Source of the DNA: Asparagopsis taxiformis
Taxonomy: Eukaryota; Rhodophyta; Florideophyceae; Bonnemaisoniales; Bonnemaisoniaceae
DNA: 64,000 nt
Assembly: GCA_030407315.1 (NCBI GenBank)
Contig: JALQPE010000917.1
Location: forward strand, 28,249-92,248
Direction: 5' to 3'
Of the stretch, positions 9,301 to 18,028 are shown in pieces. A program made the translations under genes and the position numbers. Under the pieces are notes generated by a model. The model was not told the DNA's origin. It did not search any database and saw nothing but the letters and a program-made list of their open reading frames with translations. How positions within the stretch are numbered: position 1 is the first letter of the stretch; each line of letters starts with the position of its first letter.

Positions 9301-10369
9301 CGTGCGTGTCGCGTGCAGCTGTGGCGGTTTAGTAGGGGCTGTATGATTGGACGACAACGCTGACAAGTGGCTCCTGTTATTCGTTGAGGATTAGATTGCA
9401 AATTTGCACCCAATGAGCTGTTGCACTCCATTGGCAGCTATGTCGCATTGTGAGCCAGTCATTGGGTGAGATAATTTGTCTTCCTCGTGTCCACGTTGAA
9501 CACGTGTTTGCGCCTATTGGGGTGCGCGGCGCTTACGAGACTGACGAAAGGGCGCGCTCGTCAGTGGTTGCAAAAAAACATGCGTGCTTTTTGCACTGCG
9601 TGTAGAAAATAAGGTGCTATCACGGTTTACAGGAGGAAACTTGGTGAAACGTGTGAAAACTTGGCTACGAAAATTGAGGATAGTTGGCACTACTTGTAAC
9701 AGAGAAACTCGCCCCAAACTACGGATATCTACGGTATCAGCCGTGTTTCCACGCGAGATCACTGCTTGGACGAGCTATCTCTTCAGTTGCACTGAACAGA
9801 GCGGCCACGGAGTGTGCACGTTGAGTAACGAAAGCCAATAGAATCTGTTTGTCGAATTGTACACTTGGACCAGTAACGCGGTTTGTGAAACCACAAATGG
9901 TCTCTGACGCTATGGTCTCCTCTTGGATCAGCCGAGAAGCGCACCGTTGTCAATAGGCCATATTCGTTAGACTGCTTTCACGAGCATCGTCCAGACGGGC
10001 TCCCCTGAAACGGTATTCCATTCCCGTTCCATTATTAGGGTCAGATGAGGGATATTCACCCTAGGAGCCACGTGCCAGATTCAAATGCTGGCTACTGTAT
10101 GGTCGAATTTTCCAAACCCATCTGTGTGCTGAGGCATTTCGTCACTGCCTACACACGTTGTTGATCCTGATACTATACGCGTCGCTTCTAGTGCTGAATC
10201 GTCCCCGTATCGTGTTTAGATTCATCAAAAAAACCATTCTCTATTCCACCTTCGCATCCTGCCGTCTCCTCCATCACTGCAACTTCACGTGCGACTTCAT
10301 TTTTGAAACCCATTTTTTCAAATTGGCCGGATAGCAATTGATCAATTTCTACTGCCTTTCAGTGAACAT
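9301..10369. other. Intergenic DNA between gene island and transposon zone
   Basis: About 1.07 kb with no convincing gene, RNA or repeat. It is the transition from the compact gene island to repeat-rich sequence. Small frames present (for example 9584-9841) have no recognisable motifs and look accidental. Confidence 0.4.
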
Positions 10370-10387
10370 CTAGTGTCTATCGGACAA

Positions 10388-10427
10388 GTGGCCTCATATG
10401 AGGTCAAATGACCTCATATGAGGCCAC
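10388..10427. repeat. 40-bp near-perfect palindrome in the transposon end
   Basis: Two copies of CCTCATATGAGG in a larger inverted repeat with 19-bp arms around a central AA. The opposite end (13150-13186) has the same 12-mer twice in a looser arrangement. This is a plausible transposase-binding site or a hairpin-forming end. Confidence 0.8.
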
Positions 10428-10596
10428 TTTTTACCACTGTAGTTTAAATTGAAAAAATAAACGAATAGCTCCAATTTTACCACTAGAAGACTCGCCGGCG
10501 AGATTAATGATATGGCAGGGCAGAGTGAATGCTGAAATTTTAATCTTTCCATCAGAAAACTACGTCAACTCAATCTCGATCCTGAAATCACAAAAA

Positions 10597-12696
10597 ATGG
10601 TGAAACCAGTTGATTGTCGCCAAGTTGTCGGAAACAGGGTTCTCGCCCCTGCCAGACAACTGACATCTATCTCCAAATGTCGCAGGATGTATGGCGCCGG
10701 ATGGAAGACAAAGATGATATCCGGAACTGTCATTCGAGTCATTAAGGAGAGAGGCAACAAGCGAATGATGACATCTATCGAGGCTGAGTGGGAGCTGGCC
10801 GATGGTAACAAGGTGACATCCCTGCGTCTCTGCAGTGTGAAGGCACCTGCAGGTGATGAAGAAGACCATGTGACCGAAGGAGGAGATCAAGCTCAAGACA
10901 CCGGGAGTGACGGGAATGAGGCCGAAAAATCAGATGCAGTCACGCCGCAAGAGCGTGACTTGAGTACGAGTGTTAATACTCAGCCATGTGACACTGGGTC
11001 AACCGATGAGCCGGTTGTCATATGCAATGACGTGGAATGGATTGTATCTGATGTATCTATGCAAATGAATGGTTGGCGCCCCAATCGGTCGTGGAGGGTG
11101 ATTGGGCCATTGGATGAGATAATATCTGAGGGGCACGGTCCATCAGATATGACACCATATGACTATTTCCAGTGGATGTTTCCGATGGGATTTTTAAGTA
11201 CTATCGTGTCATACTCCAATTACGAACTGGAAAAGCGGAATCTCAAATCGACCTCGCTGGGAGAGATTTTGAAGTATTTTGGAGTCATTGTACTCATGTC
11301 ACGATTTGAGTTCAGTGGTAGGCGCTCTCTCTGGAGTAGTCAATCCGGGACTAAATACATCCCCACACCAATGCTCGGGCACATCATGTCACGCAAACGG
11401 TTTGAAGAGCTGAGGCAATACGTGACATACTCCAAGGTTCGTGACGAAACTGACAGGTGGGGTGTCATATCTGAGTTTATCACCGCCATCAATGACCACA
11501 GAAGCTCTCAGGTATTCCCTTCAGATTCTATATGTGTGGATGAGAGTATGTCAAGGTGGTATGGTCTGGGAGGTGACTGGATCGACATCGGACTCCCACA
11601 TTACGTCGCGATGGACCGTAAGCCTGAGAATGGATGTGAGCTGAAAACTGCATCATGTGGCAATAGTGGCATCATTCTCAGGATGGATGTTGTGATGTCA
11701 GCTGAGGAGACACGTGGAAAAGCATTCGAGTCCGAAACGACGCATGGTGCTGCCGTCACATTAAGGCTCGTCGAACCATGGTTTTATACTCATCGCCTCG
11801 TGTGTGCCGATTCATACTTTTCCTCTGTTGAAACGGCAGAAATACTCTTCAAGCATGGGCTACGTTTCACTGGTGTCGTCAAGAATGCTACAAAGGGATA
11901 CCCGCTCCAGCATTTGTCCCACTTGGAAGTCACTGGAAAGGGTGAACACGTGTCTATGGTTGCTAAAGATAGAGATGGTCCGGATCTGATGGCAGTGATG
12001 TGGATCGACCGTGACAGAAGGTACTTTATTAGTACAGCCGGTACTACTCAGCCTGGGACGCCAATATTCCGAGAGCGTTATCGAAGCAGGAATGGAAGGA
12101 CATGGAAGGAGGAAATTGACATTCAGATCCCGCAAGTATGTGAAACATATTATGCGACGTGTTCGCAGGTTGACCGTCACAACCGATGTCGCCAAGATGA
12201 CCTTATGCTGGAGAAGAAATTTGAGGTCAAAGAATGGTCGGCACGTGTCAACACGTCACTTTTGGCCATATGCGTCGTGGATGCCTGGAAGCTGTACTGT
12301 GGAGCCATGCACAACAGGGGCAGGATGACACCTCATCAGTTCTATACCCAATTGGCTGAAGGACTGATTGACAACTCCATGGATGCAATTGGATTACGTC
12401 AGCGACAATCAGATGCACCTGATGTAGAAGAGATGGAGAGCGGTAGTGGCATTGGAACTCATTTGACGCCGACTACTCGCACTCGCAGGACTTCCAATGG
12501 TAGGGATAGCAATGCTATCTATCAAGGTCGTTGCGATATTTGCAAGGGAACGAAGAAGTCGAAGTTCGTATGCTCCACTTGCAAACGACTATACCGAAAG
12601 GACGTCTTTATCTGTCACCATCAGACAGGTCGTGATTGCTTTAAAAAGCATGTCGAGATGTGTCACGATCTTTCCTACGAAGGTCCTTTTTACTAA
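10597..12696 (+). CDS. piggyBac-type (DDE_Tnp_1_7) transposase
   Basis: A 699-residue transposase, uninterrupted. The start at 10597 (MVKPVDCRQVV) has a good AAAAATGG context; an in-frame ATG at 10507 would add 30 residues. An N-terminal ~150-residue part is followed by an acidic linker. The catalytic domain runs ~175-610. Candidate catalytic Asp residues are in SICVDESMSRW, LVCADSYFSS and CSQVDRHNRC, matching the D-D-D pattern of piggyBac (third Asp in the VDxxD/H region). The C-terminus is a Cys/His cluster (CDICKGTKK, VCSTCKRLYR, CHHQTGRDC), like the piggyBac C-terminal cross-brace zinc domain that binds the transposon ends. The intact frame and matched TIRs suggest recent activity. Confidence 0.9.
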   Translation: MVKPVDCRQVVGNRVLAPARQLTSISKCRRMYGAGWKTKMISGTVIRVIKERGNKRMMTSIEAEWELADGNKVTSLRLCSVKAPAGDEEDHVTEGGDQAQDTGSDGNEAEKSDAVTPQERDLSTSVNTQPCDTGSTDEPVVICNDVEWIVSDVSMQMNGWRPNRSWRVIGPLDEIISEGHGPSDMTPYDYFQWMFPMGFLSTIVSYSNYELEKRNLKSTSLGEILKYFGVIVLMSRFEFSGRRSLWSSQSGTKYIPTPMLGHIMSRKRFEELRQYVTYSKVRDETDRWGVISEFITAINDHRSSQVFPSDSICVDESMSRWYGLGGDWIDIGLPHYVAMDRKPENGCELKTASCGNSGIILRMDVVMSAEETRGKAFESETTHGAAVTLRLVEPWFYTHRLVCADSYFSSVETAEILFKHGLRFTGVVKNATKGYPLQHLSHLEVTGKGEHVSMVAKDRDGPDLMAVMWIDRDRRYFISTAGTTQPGTPIFRERYRSRNGRTWKEEIDIQIPQVCETYYATCSQVDRHNRCRQDDLMLEKKFEVKEWSARVNTSLLAICVVDAWKLYCGAMHNRGRMTPHQFYTQLAEGLIDNSMDAIGLRQRQSDAPDVEEMESGSGIGTHLTPTTRTRRTSNGRDSNAIYQGRCDICKGTKKSKFVCSTCKRLYRKDVFICHHQTGRDCFKKHVEMCHDLSYEGPFY

Positions 12697-12964
12697 GTAT
12701 GCTCTCTCTATGGGTGCTTTAAACGCCCTTTAGTCACGCATTGATATCCAAAATAGAAAAATGAGATACTCCTTTAGCCCCCTCCGATTCTGACTGGCGT
12801 TCTCGACTTGCTCAGTAAACTTCTGCTTATGGCGGAATTCCCCTTTATGAAATGTCACCTTATACTGTCTCATGTTCAAGTGGGCGCGTAAGCATCCTAA
12901 AGCAGAAGTTGCAACTAAGAATCGGCGAGTTCTCCGAAGAGAATTTTCGAGCTGCCCAAGCAAC

Positions 12965-13033
12965 TCAGCGAGGAGTCGAACCTCCGCCCTCTGGCTTTCC
13001 CGAGAGGTGCCAACCACTCAGCCATATGAGGAC
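12965..13033 (-). other. tRNA-like A-box/B-box sequence
   Basis: On the minus strand TGGCTGAGTGG (A-box-like) and GGTTCGACTCC (B-box-like) are separated as in a tRNA of normal size. The anticodon arm and acceptor stem do not pair properly, so it is not called a tRNA gene. It lies inside the 3' part of the piggyBac-like element. Confidence 0.3.
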
Positions 13034-13211
13034 ATGTGTCCGAAAGGCAAGCAATGCTTTATACAATGCAATGCTTGCGTTAGAAGTTTTATAAAAGCGA
13101 TATAAAGAGGGAATGCTAAATTCTAATAATTTCTAGTAGATTTTTTTTCTGCCTCATATGAGGCCAGGGTTGACCTCATATGAGGAAATTTTAATGTCCG
13201 ATAGACACTAG

Positions 13212-14079
13212 TCCATCAATATGCTTCTGCCTCTCGTGCCGTACCTGTAAGGAGCTCAACGACGTCCATCGTTCATTGGTGGTAAATTTTTTTGCCGATA
13301 CTTCCTGTAGGTAATCATACAGAGCTGCGCCAATACTCGCTGAATGTGTGGTGGTTTACAGATGACCCATATGAAATGAGTCTGCTGCAGCCTCAATAAC
13401 TTCGAGGTAGGTGCTGTATGTGAACTTGGAGAGACAGAATTTCGTTTGTTGCCTAGGACGTCGTCCACATATAAATAGTAGGTGTAGGTGTTGGTTTCTA
13501 CTGCCCAGCTGGTTTATGTTCGGACATGAAAAAGTAATGACACGCTTCTTCCTGTCTTCTCTACTCGGACTGCCTAACTACATGCCTATATGGATACATC
13601 AAGCATGGCCAAATATGCTGGAATGAGGTGTATGAATTGTATACCAAAGTCTATATTCGGAAGCCAGATAGCAGCTGATAACGAGTAATTTCTTCTGTTG
13701 CGCGAAACAGAAATAGGCTGTACAACATGGATCATCCTATAGAACCAATGGCAACCCCATTTTGCACTGTAGACATTGGTAGTGCAGCAGTACCCTCCTT
13801 AGAGACGAACCTCACTTATTGCTGCGCGGATCCCTTTTGGTCTAGATACTGCGCTGAAAACTGTGTGAGTAGATCAGGTACACGCTCTTGCATCATAGAA
13901 AACGGTTCCCATCCTGGCTACTCGTTACCAAAACCCAAAACGTTGTATCAAGACCTCATAGCCACTTGTGTCTGCATTGTATCCAAGGTCTAAAATTCTT
14001 CCACATTGTTATAATGTGGATTTATATGCGTAATTGAATCAAGTAGATCAGTAACGTCAAGCCTCGAGTCTGCTTATAA
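13212..14079. other. Intergenic repeat-zone DNA
   Basis: About 870 bp downstream of the transposon with no recognisable coding or structured feature. A frame at 13727-13993 has no motif and is probably accidental. Confidence 0.35.
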
Positions 14080-14460
14080 CCTCATTCGATTATCATGCGC
14101 CAGAGAGATACTGTGTGGGATAAGGTCCTCAACCTCGAATACAAGTGGTGAATTGGCATTGAAATCCCTGAGAGGTCCACGCCACTTCACTCTCAACTCA
14201 TTTCCATCCTTGGGTATCCTTCGCGCAACCAGCATGAGGTCTCTGATATCAAAGTTTACAGCGCGAAATTTAGTCATAGCATTACGTACTTTCGCCTCTA
14301 GTTAACAATGTTTCTGTTTGCATAGACCAAAATCTCTATGAATCTCATTTAGTGCAGCTATCACTCGCTCTATATTCATGGGTTTCTGAGAGTTGACCAG
14401 CTAAAGCTCTTTAACAACTGGTACAGTAGGTGGGAATAGTGTGCGTGCGGGTTGTTCGCA
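14080..14460 (-). pseudogene. Ty3/gypsy integrase C-terminal relic
   Basis: The minus strand reads, with breaks, MNIERVIAALNEIHRDFGL, then KVRNAMTKFRAVNFDIRDLM and GNELRVKWRGPL, then SPLVFEVEDL near the low-coordinate end. This is the GDxVLVxR...KWxGPxxV...VEDL signature of gypsy integrase C-terminal domains. The gypsy element at 51-57 kb carries the same signature (GDYVLIAREDF, LRWRGPRRV, VFQVEDL), so this is a diverged cousin. The catalytic core is absent and a stop or frame break lies near 14,290-14,310. Confidence 0.65.
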
Positions 14461-14642
14461 CATTGACCAGTAAATAATGGTCGTGTAGTACCGCCTGGCG
14501 GTCCTCTCGCACTGAGTTGTGTCGCCTCCCTATTGGGTACCCACTTATGGGACGTGCCAATCAGAACACACCAACCAACTGGGCGTGTTTCCTGTGATTA
14601 GGACAAGCTCAAGGCTGTGAGTACCCCAAAACACCATCTTCA

Positions 14643-15172
14643 CGATGCACCGTAACCCGACAACGGTGCCCTCCAGCGAGGACATCTCGCCAGCAAGCGA
14701 CTTATCGAGACAGAAAGATACTTATCCGACTCGGATCTGATCGCCGAAGGGGTGGTGATCAACACTCGGCAAGATAGAGCCGACCGAATCTTTAAAGAAC
14801 GGTTGGAAGAGTTCAAGGCTGAATTCAGCACCGTCGTCGAGAAGACTGTCCAAGACCGCAGGGAGGAGATCGTAGAAGCCAAGGACGGGACCGTAATAGA
14901 ACTGGTCGAGCTAAAGCTGCTGGCCGCCAGCCGAGAAGCCAACCAAGATCGGGACGCCGAGTTCCTAGCGGAAACCTGGATCCATGTCATAGCTGGATTT
15001 GAACAATGCGTCTCCCGTCTGGAAAAACGTCAGGATGAGCTTTCAATCCTCGGCTTTAATGCCAGTCCATTAGGACATCAGGGATTACCTTCACGCCGGA
15101 TCCGATCGGCTGATTCCCCGACCCTACATCCCGTAGGGGTGAAGTTGAACAAGACCCCTGATTGGACCAAGT
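14643..15172 (+). pseudogene. Charged helical ORF, possible retroelement gag fragment
   Basis: A reading frame beginning near 14643 (MHRNPTTVPSSEDISPASD) appears to shift near 14,690. It continues as a strongly charged helical segment (DRADRIFKERLEEFKAEFST; VVEKTVQDRREEIVEAKDG) to the edge of the adjoining LTR. The context (LTR on the right, integrase relic on the left) suggests retroelement internal sequence such as gag. The sequence itself has no diagnostic motif, so function is unassigned. Confidence 0.35.
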
Positions 15173-15611
15173 TGTGGCGCAGTTTATGTAGATGCCGCGT
15201 GAGCGGGTTGTAGCGATGGTGTCGAGTTGAGTCCGCATGCATCCGCGTTTAGTAAGTTAGTAAGCGAACGTACGCGTGGCGATTCAATTACGTGTCACGG
15301 AGCGTCCGCGCGAGCGCGTGCGATTGCGAGTACGGCACCACGTGTAGCGATTTCAACGAATTTCCCATTATTTCCCCTTTTTGGGTTTTTATGACGAAAG
15401 TCTTTTTCCCAAATATTTCCCTTTTGCGTGCGAGCGAGCGGCCGCCGGCAGGCCGCAAAAGGACAACCTGTCCTGATTAGTTAGCTACTAATGGTTGTTC
15501 TGCTTCCTACCTTACCAATAAACAGTCAGCACTTTCGCAGCTACGAGTTAACCGTCTAGCGCGTCGCGAGGACCGATTGCGTTATGACGTTGCGTGCGGA
15601 TTGCTCACGAT
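15173..15611 (+). repeat. Truncated LTR, same family as the solo LTR at 53.6 kb
   Basis: Starting TGTGGCGCAGTTTATG, about 440 bp align closely with the first part of the 53646-54436 solo LTR. Shared blocks include TTTCCCCTTTTTGGGTTTT and ATGACGAAAGTCTTTTTCCC, and an AATAAACAG poly(A)-like signal. Similarity stops near 15611 (TTGCTCACGAT), so the last ~350 bp are missing or replaced. Confidence 0.75.
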
Positions 15612-16151
15612 GACTTTAACTCACATTTCGGGCGAATCAGAATATTACTTTCCTCGAATCAGAACGATTGTGAAGCGAGGATGATAGATCTATCGATCAA
15701 AGGGTGTGTGGCACTCAAGCGTGACACGTTTGGGAAAGTCACGCTTGTGTGTCACACGACATGGGGTGTATAGATGACAGTATAGCAGAATATGTGTTGT
15801 AGAGAACTGGATTGGTGAGATATGAATCGTTTTGTGGCACGTGTCCAGTGTGGGTCTTTTCCAATATTGAATTGAAGGATTAAAATTAATTTTTAGTAAT
15901 AATTCGTCATTTGCTGGCACGGGCTGTGGTTACCATCCTGAAAACCCATGATACCTCGTGGGTTGAGCGATTTCTCAGCCGCCAACGGGTTTCAGTCCAA
16001 CCTAATCTGGGAAATATTCTGAAACGATTTTAAAATAATATTTTTGTAATTTCGATTTACGGCTGAAGCGCCATATGGCACATTGCATACAATTTTTTTA
16101 AATTTTGATTCAGAAAGGAAAGTCAAAATTCTGTTGGGTATTATCGCCGTA
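15612..16151. other. Spacer left of the large transposon
   Basis: About 540 bp, AT-rich, with no recognisable gene. CGTA at 16148-16151 is the left copy of the large transposon's target duplication. Confidence 0.4.
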
Positions 16152-18015
16152 AACATTACTTCGGTGCAAAAGAGAATAATGATCCGAAAAGAGAACGTCC
16201 TTGAAGAACTGGAAAATAGTGCTGGGCATTTTCATTGAGCTGACGTAGATAGCGAAGACTGTGCTGCTCAGTCGACTCTGTGATCTCTTACACCAATAGA
16301 GTAAACAAATGTCTTGTAACTTTCAAATGGAACTGCAAAATAGTTGTACTAGAATTTGGAGTGCGAGAATCGCAGATATTTTTTATATTTACACTTGAGA
16401 ATCCCACTACTGGAAATGGTCATGTGAGACAGCTGTCATTGTACATGGAATGGGCAGAAACGCTATATTTTGAACATTTTCATTAAATTATTGCTCGGCG
16501 CATATGCCTCTCTATTCAATAGTGTATTAGGACGACTGTGTGTGCTTGAATGCAGTGGTGCTATTCATGTACACGTGTTCATCCAAGGAGATGGACCGAA
16601 TGGCTGGAATGACGGTGAATTTTGAGAATTAACAATATTAAAATATTTCATGTTCATCCGTACATGAAAGTAGCTAGAGCAGTTTGCGATTCCGTATTTG
16701 AAATTATTTTAAAATAATTATTTTCCAGTGGCTGGCTTGTGGACTGTATTTGTCTCAGACCGAATTGCGACGACGCTGGCATGTTGCAAAGGTTGGCATT
16801 GCTTGCATACGTTTCACGTCCTTCCAGTGCGATGCTAAGCAGGAGTGCAGGTATAATGTGTGGTATTCAAACCTTTATTCATGTCAATGAATGTTTCTGC
16901 GGCTGGTTTGAACACTTCCACATGCTTCACTTGCGCAAGCTGCGCTTGCGTGCATGAACGTTGAAGTGAGGACAGTCGCGTGACTAACAGTGAACTAATT
17001 CGTATGTATGGTTCACACGCACAGCATGTCCTGCCAAAATACTTATGGTTATTTGGTTGTAGGTTCAAGCATCAAACTTAGTCTGAGTCAATTTTTGAGC
17101 ATTCTTTCACCAGGCTGCGAGATATTCTGCGAGTGAGGCGGAAGCGAGTGCCCCGGCATCCATGGATGTGAATGGCAGGGTCCGCATATAAGAGTAGTGC
17201 TGGATTATTTCCAAGAGGACTCCATCACAGTTAAGTGCAATGCGTGAGCATGAGTTTGTGCTTCTCTTTTCTTATTATGGATAACAGTTTGAAGGAGACT
17301 GCAGACTACATAGTAGAGCGATTCATGTAGTCTCGTCCTCATTATTGGCATCAGTACAGAGTTGAGCCGCTTTACTACTCACCACTGAACCTCAGCTGGC
17401 ATGCTGACCGAGTGTCGGCATAACGAAATGCAGCAGAATTTTGACGGTTCCAAACTACATGCAGCTAGCGTTGGATGGATCAAACCTAACAAGAACTTTG
17501 TATCATGCTGAGAAATGTAAATGAAAATGATCTACTTTGATGTTATTGCCTGGCACTTCACGTATACGCACACTTATCCCTATCCTTCGAATTGAAAGAA
17601 CATGCCGCTAGCAACATGTCACTCCAGCTTGAAGAATTTGATCCTCCATTGCACACCATTTGGAATGACCGAAAGAGCTTCTGCTCCTCATCATACCGTT
17701 TTACTATTGCGTGAATTTGTTATCTGCCGTACATTATCTTCTGGTATGATACCAGACCAATTATGGCGCTGCAAAGAATGGGTTCGTTTCCAGTACTAAA
17801 CAGTACCTTGGATATCATCCACTTCCTAAAATGTTCTGCCTTATGGTGCATAACGTTTCGGGTGAAGTCAGCAATCAATACTGAACAGTCTACAGCCATG
17901 TCTCTAGAGTTCTGCGGTGTACAGTGACAGTTTAAATGCTGCGAATAGAGCGAACACTATTGTACTGGAGAGTGACCATATCTATCGGAGACAAGGATAG
18001 AGGATATCGATTGAT
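16152..18015 (+). repeat. Left 1,864-bp terminal inverted repeat
   Basis: Pairs base for base with 24806-26669 in reverse complement, from AACATTACT at the outer end to ATCGATTGAT at the inner end. The equal lengths mean no net indels since insertion. Short frames inside it are mirrored in the other repeat and show no motif. The inner edge lies 14 bp from the stop of the methyltransferase gene, so its 3' untranslated region probably lies in the TIR. Confidence 0.92.
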
Positions 18016-18028
18016 CATTTCCTAACTT

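Larger units (their letters stand above)
10374..13207 (+). mobile_element. piggyBac-like DNA transposon with CTAG target duplication
   Basis: A 2,834-bp element. It begins TGTCTATCGGACA at 10374 and ends with the reverse complement TGTCCGATAGACA at 13207. CTAG directly flanks both ends (10370-10373 and 13208-13211). Beyond CTAG the flanks do not match, so CTAG is best read as the target duplication. A shorter relative at 45.06 kb has the same ends and the same CTAG. Inside each end are copies of the 12-bp palindrome CCTCATATGAGG, which also occurs in the MITE. One long transposase gene is open. Canonical piggyBac elements duplicate TTAA, so the CTAG is unusual. Confidence 0.85.

Noticed and set aside
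12965..13033. A tRNA gene (Ser/Leu-like) on the minus strand
   Set aside because: A- and B-box words are present but the acceptor stem and anticodon loop do not fold into a tRNA.
17602..17799. Small frame in the left TIR (and its mirror at 25022-25219)
   Set aside because: Present identically in both repeats only because the repeats are identical; no motif, no start context, short.
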